From Sphingomonadaceae bacterium 3R27C6 (lineage in GTDB: Bacteria > Pseudomonadota > Alphaproteobacteria > Sphingomonadales > Sphingomonadaceae), in contig SCNS01000012.1 in NCBI GenBank assembly GCA_005503215.1, positions 1 to 64,000 on the forward strand: 64,000 nt of DNA. Reading direction: 5' to 3'. This document shows, piece by piece, positions 58,575-64,000 of the stretch. Numbering within the stretch: the stretch's first letter is position 1; each line of letters starts with the position of its first letter. Position numbers and translations under genes: made by a program. The notes below the pieces were generated by a model, which ran no database searches, was not told the DNA's origin, and was given only the letters and a program-made list of their open reading frames with translations.

Positions 58575-60367
58575 GCCGCGTCCCCCTTCGGGCGAACGCT
58601 CACCACCCGCATCATTCCCGCATGCATGTGATAGAGCATATGGCAATGGAACGCCCAGTCGCCGAGCGCGTCGGCGGTGAAGTCGAAGCTCGCGGTGCCG
58701 CCGGGCTGGACGAGCACCGTATGCTTGCGCGGCGAGCGATCGCCCTTACCCGTGACCAGTTCGAAGAAATGGCCGTGCAGATGGATCGGGTGGCTCATCA
58801 TCGAATCGTTGATGAGGTTGATCCGGACCCGCTCGCCCTCGATGAAGGGGATCGGTTCGTGATGGTCGGACATCTTCACGCCGTCGAACGACCACATGAA
58901 GCGTTCCATGTTGCCGGTGAGGTGGATGTCGAGCGAACGCGAGGCGGCGCGCACATCGGGATTGCGTTCGAGCGCGACAAGGTCGTGATAGGTCAGCACC
59001 TTGTGCCCGGCATTTTCGAGCCCCTGACCCGGCTCGCCCATGCGGTCGGTGGGCATCGGCGAGATCGTCTGGACGCTGGGGTCGCGCTTGACCTGCGGCG
59101 CGACGCTGAAGTCGCGCATGCTGTGCTGCATTGCCGCGCCGCCGGCTGCCCCGCCCGCCGCGCCGTGGGCGCTATGGTCCTCGGCGGGGGCAGGCGTGCA
59201 ATGGCCCATCGCGGCATGTTCGGGCGCGCACGCCGCGTCACCGCCGCCCGCTGCCATCGCGCCCATCCCCATATCCTTCATCGTCGCCAGAGGGCGTTCG
59301 CGGAGCGGCGGCACCTCGGCGGCCATGCCGGCGCGCGGCGCGAGCGTCGCGCGTCCCATGCCCGAACGGTCGTTCGCCTCGGCGACCAGCGTATAGGCGC
59401 GGTCCTCGACCGGCGTGACGATCACGTCATAGGTTTCGGCAACCGCAATCTGGAACTCGTCGATCGCGGTCGGCACGACGTTGAGCCCGTCGGCCTGGAC
59501 GACGGTCATCCTGAGACCCGGAATGCGCACATTGAAGATCGTCATCGCTGAGGCGTTGACGATCCGCAGCCGCACACGTTCGCCGGGGTGGAACAGCGCG
59601 GTCCAATTGTCGCGCGGGCCATGGCCGTTGACGAGGAAGCTATAGGTCGATCCGTTGACGTCGGCGATATCGGTCGGGTCCATCCGCATCGCGCCCCATT
59701 CGACGCGCTCCTTCAGCGACTGGTCCTTGCCCGCGAGCAGCCCCGACAAGGTCTGGCGCTGCATGTTGAAATGGCCGGGATTGACCTTCAGCTTTCGGAA
59801 GATCGCCTCGGGAGACAATGGGCTATGGTCCGAGAGGACGACGACATGCTCGCGATCATAGCCGACCGGATCGGCGCCGGCGGGATCGATGACGATCGGG
59901 CCGTAATGACCAAGCTGTTCCTGAAGCCCCGAATGGCTGTGATACCAGTAGGTCCCCGACTGGACGACCGGAAATTCATAGACGAAGCTCGACCGGGGCT
60001 TGATGCCGGGGAAGCTAACGCCGGGCACGCCGTCCATGTGGAACGGCAGGATCAGCCCGTGCCAATGGATCGAGCTGTCCTCGTCGAGGTCGTTGATGAC
60101 GGTGAGCCGGGCCGTCTGGCCTTCCTTCAGGCGCACGAGCGGCGCGGGCACGGTGCCGTTGATCCCAATCGCGCGGCTGAGCTTGCCGTCGACCCGCATC
60201 GTCTGACGCGCGATGCGAAGGCTGATGTCATTGCCCGACACCGTCGGCAGCGGCGCGACGATGCCGGGAGATACCGACTGCGCCCAAGCCGGAAACCAGG
60301 GAGCAAGCGCGGCCACGGCTCCGCCGCCCAATGCTCCCGTCACGAAACGACGCCTGTCTATCTTCAT
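58571..60367 (-). CDS. copA: Copper resistance multicopper oxidase CopA
   Basis: The 598-residue precursor has a Tat signal (RRRFVTGALGGG). All four multicopper-oxidase copper segments are present: SIHWHGLILP, GTYWYHSHSG, HPIHLHGHFFEL and DWAFHCHMLYHMHAGMM. Between domains 2 and 3 is a Met/His-rich insert with one CAPEHAAMGHCTP motif, the same element found twice in CopB. It is a periplasmic cuprous oxidase. It is directly upstream of copB and overlaps it by four bases. Confidence 0.95.
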   Translation of the reverse strand: MKIDRRRFVTGALGGGAVAALAPWFPAWAQSVSPGIVAPLPTVSGNDISLRIARQTMRVDGKLSRAIGINGTVPAPLVRLKEGQTARLTVINDLDEDSSIHWHGLILPFHMDGVPGVSFPGIKPRSSFVYEFPVVQSGTYWYHSHSGLQEQLGHYGPIVIDPAGADPVGYDREHVVVLSDHSPLSPEAIFRKLKVNPGHFNMQRQTLSGLLAGKDQSLKERVEWGAMRMDPTDIADVNGSTYSFLVNGHGPRDNWTALFHPGERVRLRIVNASAMTIFNVRIPGLRMTVVQADGLNVVPTAIDEFQIAVAETYDVIVTPVEDRAYTLVAEANDRSGMGRATLAPRAGMAAEVPPLRERPLATMKDMGMGAMAAGGGDAACAPEHAAMGHCTPAPAEDHSAHGAAGGAAGGAAMQHSMRDFSVAPQVKRDPSVQTISPMPTDRMGEPGQGLENAGHKVLTYHDLVALERNPDVRAASRSLDIHLTGNMERFMWSFDGVKMSDHHEPIPFIEGERVRINLINDSMMSHPIHLHGHFFELVTGKGDRSPRKHTVLVQPGGTASFDFTADALGDWAFHCHMLYHMHAGMMRVVSVRPKGDAA

Positions 60368-60468
60368 AAAATTCCCGGATATTGCCTTGTCTCTATAGTC
60401 ATACGCGGCACGCTCGCCCGCCCCTCACCCTTTCGGACGAAATTGCGGGGTGGACCGCGCTTCTGCCT

Positions 60469-61053
60469 TCAGCCTGTCCCGCGCGCGACCGTCTCGCCGA
60501 GCAGCGCCTTCAATTTCGCGCGGGCGCGGTAGAGCCGCATCTCGACCGCCTTCTCGCTGGTCTGGAGCAGTTCGGCGGTTTCCGCCTGGCTCAGTTCCTC
60601 GACGCCGCGAAGCACCAGAACCTCGCGTAAATTGGGTGCGAGGCGGGCCATGGCGGCGCGGACGCGGGCGAGTTCGACCCGATCGGCCGCTTCGGCATCG
60701 GGCGCCGGGCCGTCGCTCGCGACATGGTGGGCGCTTTCGAGCGGCAGCGCCCGCGCGAAGAAGGACCGGACCGCGCGGCGCCGCGCCCAGTCGCGGCACT
60801 TGTTGAGCGCGATCCGGGCGATCCATATCCGGAAAGGCCGGTCCGCATCATAGCGGCCGAGCGCCGCAAAGCCGGCAACAAAGGTTTCCTGCGTCAAATC
60901 CATTGCCTCGTCCGGATCGCCAATATTCGCGCGGATCAGGCGAAAGACTGGCGGCTTGTAGCGTCGCAACAATTCCCGATAGACCTGCTGTTGACCGGCG
61001 CTTGCCAGCGCGGCGAGCTCGCGGTCGCTACATTGCGCGAGGTCGAGGCTCAC
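60469..61053 (-). CDS. ECF-type RNA polymerase sigma factor
   Basis: The 194-residue protein has sigma region 2 (DEAMDLTQETFVAGFAALGR, FRIWIARIALNKCRDWARR) and region 4 (LREVLVLRGVEELSQAETA, SEKAVEMRLYRARAKLK). It starts with GTG overlapping the stop of the metal-sensor gene (GTGA), which makes it the third gene of an anti-sigma/sensor/sigma set like CnrY-CnrX-CnrH. It probably directs transcription of the adjacent copper genes; this is inferred from position. Confidence 0.92.
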   Translation of the reverse strand: MSLDLAQCSDRELAALASAGQQQVYRELLRRYKPPVFRLIRANIGDPDEAMDLTQETFVAGFAALGRYDADRPFRIWIARIALNKCRDWARRRAVRSFFARALPLESAHHVASDGPAPDAEAADRVELARVRAAMARLAPNLREVLVLRGVEELSQAETAELLQTSEKAVEMRLYRARAKLKALLGETVARGTG

Positions 61054-61490
61054 CGCGCATCGGCGGTCAGCGCCCGGACCACGCTCTTGTCGAACATCGC
61101 GGCCTGCTCAGGGTCGAGAACGACGCGCATCGCGAACAGATGCTGGAGCGTTTCTTTCTGCAGCTCGCCCATCACCCGGTGGGTCTCGTCGATCGCCTCG
61201 GTAACGCGCGGGCCATAGCCATGTTCGGCCTCGATCGCCTGCGCGAGCCGGATATTGGCGGCGCGCATGTCGAGTTCGAGCGCATCGCGCCGGGTCGCGA
61301 ATTTCGCCTCGATCTTGTCGAGCTTCACCTGCTGCGCGGGTGAAAGCTTCAGCTCGCGATGGAGAAGCGCGTGAAGTTCGGTTTCGCTGGCACGCGGCGC
61401 CTCGACGACGAGGCGTCCGGCGAGCACGCCAGCGAGTGCCGCGACGAACGCGACCAGACCGAAGAGCAGCAAACGGCGCGACGACGTCAT
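61050..61490 (-). CDS. CnrX/Spy-like periplasmic metal sensor
   Basis: The 146-residue protein has an N-terminal membrane anchor (RLLLFGLVAFVAALAGVLAG) and a helical periplasmic domain of the metal-resistance (CnrX/ZraP/Spy-like) type, with ELHALLHRELKLSPAQQVKL. The His pair in LHALLHREL matches the metal-ligand region of CnrX. The later QHLFAMRVVLDPEQAAMF is also typical. It overlaps the anti-sigma gene by one base and the sigma gene by four. It should sense copper or another metal outside the inner membrane. Confidence 0.83.
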   Translation of the reverse strand: MTSSRRLLLFGLVAFVAALAGVLAGRLVVEAPRASETELHALLHRELKLSPAQQVKLDKIEAKFATRRDALELDMRAANIRLAQAIEAEHGYGPRVTEAIDETHRVMGELQKETLQHLFAMRVVLDPEQAAMFDKSVVRALTADAR

Positions 61491-61753
61491 CAACGCGAAT
61501 CCAGCAAGGTCGAGGGAGCCAGCGGACTGGCCGGAATGAGCGGCGTGATCGGGCTCGCGGCAACGGCGGGCGGAACGACGGCGCTGCCGACAACGAAGCC
61601 ACCACCCAGCGAAACAAAGGCCGCAATCGCCATCATGCGCCGCAACGCCGACGCCTCGCGCTGCCGACCCGCGAGCGCGGACAGCACACGCTCGTCGAGC
61701 GTTTCGAGCGCGGCCGGAACGGGCGCTTCATTCAAAATCCGGAGTTCGTCCAT
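61490..61753 (-). CDS. CnrY-like anti-sigma factor
   Basis: The ATG at 61753 gives an 87-residue protein with a short cytoplasmic N-terminal part (MDELRILNEAPVPAALETLD), one transmembrane helix (MMAIAAFVSLGGGFVVGSAVV) and a short periplasmic tail. This is the layout of CnrY, which binds the sigma factor on the inner face. Sequence similarity to CnrY is not clear from inspection, so the call rests on size, topology and its place before the sensor and sigma genes. Confidence 0.7.
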   Translation of the reverse strand: MDELRILNEAPVPAALETLDERVLSALAGRQREASALRRMMAIAAFVSLGGGFVVGSAVVPPAVAASPITPLIPASPLAPSTLLDSR

Positions 61754-61903
61754 CGGCCTTTCCCGCCAGTCCTTCCAAACAGCATACGCGCACGATCGCA
61801 TCACCCCTCAGAAATAATCCAACAAAGTCTTGTCGAAATTCCGAGGGCCGTGCCGCCGCCTTGCGTATTTAGCAGGACAGACCCGGATTTGGAGGTTTTT
61901 ATA

Positions 61904-62284
61904 ATGAAGTCATTTCTCCCCGCTGCAACCGCCGCCCTCGCGCTGCTTCTGACGCCCGTCGCGGCGGGCGCGCATACCAAGCTGGTCGGCTCGACCCCGG
62001 CCGCGAATGCGACCGCCTCGAAAGTGACCTCGGTCAACCTGCGCTTCAACGAAAAGCTGATCGCCTCGACCGTGAAAGCCGAGCTGGTGATGACCGGGAT
62101 GCCGGGCATGGCCAATCACGCCCCGATGAAGATTCCCGCGACGTCGACGATGGGCAAGGACGGCAAGTCGCTGACGCTCACCGCCAAGCGCGCGCTCGTC
62201 CCCGGCACCTACAAGGTCAAATGGTCGGCGGCGGGCGCCGATACGCATCGCATGGGAAGCGAATTCAGCTTCACGGTGAAATAA
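61904..62284 (+). CDS. copC: Copper resistance protein CopC
   Basis: The ATG at 61904 has GGAGG eight bases upstream. The 126-residue precursor has a signal peptide ending AGA, so the mature protein begins with His (HTKLVGSTPAANA), the N-terminal copper ligand of CopC. The rest is the cupredoxin-like CopC domain with VNLRFNEKL, a Met-rich MTGMPGMANHAPM loop, and the C-terminal DTHRMGSEFSFTV with another conserved His. It is a periplasmic copper carrier. It is divergent from the sigma module and lies five bases before copD. Confidence 0.95.
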   Translation: MKSFLPAATAALALLLTPVAAGAHTKLVGSTPAANATASKVTSVNLRFNEKLIASTVKAELVMTGMPGMANHAPMKIPATSTMGKDGKSLTLTAKRALVPGTYKVKWSAAGADTHRMGSEFSFTVK

Positions 62285-62288
62285 GGCC

Positions 62289-63227
62289 GTGGCCGATCTC
62301 CTGCTGATGGGTATCCGGTTCGCGCTGTTCGCGGTCCTGATGTTCATCACGGGACTCGCCGCTTTCCCGCTCCATGCGCTGGAGCCTGGCGAGCGACGGG
62401 ATCCCGAACTGGGATCGATCCTCTCCCGGCCGCTGCCGTGGCTCTGCGCCGCGGCCCTGCTCCTTTCGCTCATGGGCATGGTGGCCCTGACCGCCAGCAT
62501 GCAGGGGGTCGGGATCTTCGCCATCGACCCGGCAATGGTCGTCGCGCTTGTGGACGAGACCGATGTCGGCGTCGCCTGGCTCGTGCGCATGGCAGCCCTG
62601 CTTGTCACCGCGGTCGCCGCTTTCCGTATCGCCCGCAGCCCCGTCGCGGCGACTATGATCGCCGCCGTCGCCGGAGCCGTCGCGCTGGCGACGCTGGTAT
62701 GGTCAGGCCATGCCGGCGCGAGCGAAGGCACCGCCGGATGGATTCACCGGGCAAGCGACGCGCTCCATATGATTGCCGCCGCGATCTGGCTGGGCGCGAT
62801 TGCCGGCTTCCTCCTGATGCTCCGTCCGGGCGAACCGGTCGCAAAAGGCCGTCTCGCGATGACGGCCCGAAGCCTCGACCGGTTCGCGCCGGTGGGGACA
62901 TTGTGCGTGCTCCTGATCGCGGCGACCGGACTGGTGAACGGCCAGATGATCGTCGGGGCCGCGAATATCGGGCGGTCGATCGCCTCGCCCTATGGTCAGC
63001 TTCTCGCGATAAAGCTCGTCCTGTTCGCCGCGATGCTGGCGCTCGCCGCCGCCAACCGCTGGCGCCTCACCCCCGCGCTCGGGCGCGCATTGGACGAGCC
63101 CGATACCGATCCTGCCAGCGCCGCGCGCGCGATGCGCCGCAGCCTGGTCCTCGAAGCCCTGGCAGGTCTCGCGATCCTCGCGCTCGTCGCATGGTTCGGC
63201 ATGCTGGAACCCTTCAACCCCGCGTGA
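62289..63227 (+). CDS. copD: Copper resistance membrane protein CopD
   Basis: This 312-residue polytopic membrane protein starts with GTG four bases after the copC stop. The CopD domain has conserved His in WSGHAG, SDALHMIAAAIWLGAI, and the later LLAIKLVLFAAMLALAAANR. About eight helices are predicted. CopD takes copper from CopC into the cytoplasm or a membrane site. The pair copC-copD forms an operon opposite the CnrYXH-like genes. Confidence 0.93.
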   Translation: MADLLLMGIRFALFAVLMFITGLAAFPLHALEPGERRDPELGSILSRPLPWLCAAALLLSLMGMVALTASMQGVGIFAIDPAMVVALVDETDVGVAWLVRMAALLVTAVAAFRIARSPVAATMIAAVAGAVALATLVWSGHAGASEGTAGWIHRASDALHMIAAAIWLGAIAGFLLMLRPGEPVAKGRLAMTARSLDRFAPVGTLCVLLIAATGLVNGQMIVGAANIGRSIASPYGQLLAIKLVLFAAMLALAAANRWRLTPALGRALDEPDTDPASAARAMRRSLVLEALAGLAILALVAWFGMLEPFNPA

Positions 63228-63327
63228 CCGGCACCCGCCGGCGCTTCGACATCGCGGTCGCGACAAGTCGGCGGCATGGCGCCAATCCAAAAAAAATGCG
63301 TCCGGCCGTGTCGATCGATCGGCAGGC

Positions 63328-63358
63328 TTGACCCTGTAGTAGCTACAGGGTGCATAAA
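63328..63358 (+). promoter_or_regulatory. MerR-type promoter/operator
   Basis: TTGACC (63328-63333) and CATAAA (63353-63358) are separated by 19 bases, the long spacing typical of MerR-regulated promoters. The spacer region contains ACCCTGTAG and CTACAGGGT, perfect 9-base arms with a 3-base centre, a form seen at CadR, PbrR and related metal regulators. The gene that follows starts 30 bases downstream. Confidence 0.8.
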
Positions 63359-63387
63359 GGCAGCGAATCGAGCGAAGGGATAGTCGC

Positions 63388-63762
63388 ATGAGCATGTTGG
63401 ACCGTCGGGACGCAGCCACCCTGATCGCGGCCGAGATGACGCAATATCGTGCCGCGCGCCGCGACGGCGACCATCCCGCCGCCTGGAACGCCATCGGACG
63501 CGCGCATATCGTCGCGCAGCCCTTCTTCGCGCTTCACCTGTCTGCGCACTGGCACATGCTCGGCTTTGCGATTGCCCTTCGCGACTGGCGCGAGGCGGCC
63601 GGCCAGCTGCTGCGGCTCGCCCTCGTCCCGCTGGGATCGCTAACCGGGAGGCTGCCCGTCGGCAATACGGGCCGCGCACGGATCAGCGCCTTCCGGCCAA
63701 TGCCGGTGCCACCCGATCTCGCCAAGATGATTTCGCCACACGACAAACCGGTTTCGCGCTGA
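63388..63762 (+). CDS. DUF3703 family protein
   Basis: The 124-residue protein has the DUF3703 pattern: AWNAIGRAHIVAQPFFALHLSAHW, then IALRDWREAAGQLLRLALVPL and GSLTGRLPVGNTGRA, and a C-terminal RPMPVP. Members are small proteins of unknown function often linked to metal-resistance genes. A GAAGGGA ribosome site precedes the ATG. The MerR-type promoter directly upstream implies metal-induced expression. Confidence 0.82.
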   Translation: MSMLDRRDAATLIAAEMTQYRAARRDGDHPAAWNAIGRAHIVAQPFFALHLSAHWHMLGFAIALRDWREAAGQLLRLALVPLGSLTGRLPVGNTGRARISAFRPMPVPPDLAKMISPHDKPVSR

Positions 63763-63775
63763 TAAGGGAACGGCC

Positions 63776-64000
63776 ATGCCGAATGCGTTCATGCGACTGC
63801 TGATGATCATCGGGGTGCTGCTGTGCAGCATGCACGTCGCCGAACCGGCGTCGGCGCATTCCACGGCAAGCGAAACCGCCTTTCACCTGTCGGCCGGCGA
63901 CGACGAACAGGACAGGCAGAATCCCGCATCGCAGCTTGTGCATGGCGGGCATCATCATTGCCCGGTCGCGCCGGACCTCAAGGCCACGTCGACCGACACC
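63776..64000 (+). CDS. Exported His-rich protein, truncated at the window end
   Basis: The 75 visible residues begin with a signal peptide (MRLLMIIGVLLCSMHVAEPASA) and contain HGGHHHC, a likely metal-binding motif. The reading frame is open at the window edge. It starts 13 bases after the DUF3703 gene, so it is probably the next gene of the same metal-induced operon. Similar small exported proteins occur before CzcCBA-type efflux genes, but nothing here proves that. Confidence 0.6.
   Translation, partial: MPNAFMRLLMIIGVLLCSMHVAEPASAHSTASETAFHLSAGDDEQDRQNPASQLVHGGHHHCPVAPDLKATSTDT

Noticed and set aside
58421-59551. Plus-strand frame opposite copA
   Set aside because: It is antisense to a complete multicopper oxidase and has no coherent protein features.

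Overview
The window looks like chromosomal DNA of a sphingomonad alphaproteobacterium, close to Sphingopyxis or Sphingomonas. This is inferred from high GC, the density of TonB-dependent receptors, dipeptide-like repeats, gene order styles such as dapB-nth, and protein sequences that read as sphingomonadal. No rRNA or tRNA gene, insertion sequence, integrase or CRISPR array was seen, so the region appears to be stable chromosome with several accessory operons.

Left part (1-15.3 kb). A truncated APC amino-acid permease is followed by a three-gene oxidative operon on the minus strand: Rieske oxygenase, FAD monooxygenase and phytoene-dehydrogenase-like oxidoreductase. A divergent BetI-like TetR gene faces it across a 24-bp palindrome. 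Housekeeping genes follow: an M20 peptidase, nth, dapB, a class III sirtuin, tadA, rpmB, a phytase-like esterase, a glycine-zipper protein, ppx/gppA with rlmE, and an S41 lipoprotein peptidase.

Cobalamin operon (15.3-24.7 kb). A cobalamin riboswitch with a clear B12 box precedes btuB, a small membrane protein that may be BtuM-like, a DUF1636 protein, and cobT, cobC, cobS, cobD, cbiB, cobQ and cobU. Almost every junction overlaps by 1-13 bases. The content is uptake plus late-pathway assembly and salvage; no corrin-ring genes are present here.

Adhesin locus (24.8-47.6 kb). A LapG-type cysteine protease gene converges on a long minus-strand operon. In transcription order this holds a 14-kb gene for a 4,686-residue repeat/vWA/RTX adhesin, then OmpA, TolC, the type I secretion ABC transporter with a degenerate C39 domain, an SleB cell-wall hydrolase, and the HlyD adaptor. 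A membrane-anchored PilZ protein is divergent from the adhesin. Together this resembles a c-di-GMP-controlled Lap-type surface adhesin system with unusual parts.

Right part (47.6-64 kb). A LysR gene faces a three-gene operon of exported hydrolases and a carboxymuconolactone-decarboxylase/cupin protein. A HutC-like GntR gene is followed by a TonB-receptor/PepSY/PepSY operon, and matching operator-like sequences lie before both. The window ends in a copper-resistance region: copA-copB, a CnrYXH-like anti-sigma/sensor/ECF-sigma module, copC-copD, then a MerR-type promoter driving a DUF3703 gene and a truncated His-rich exported protein.
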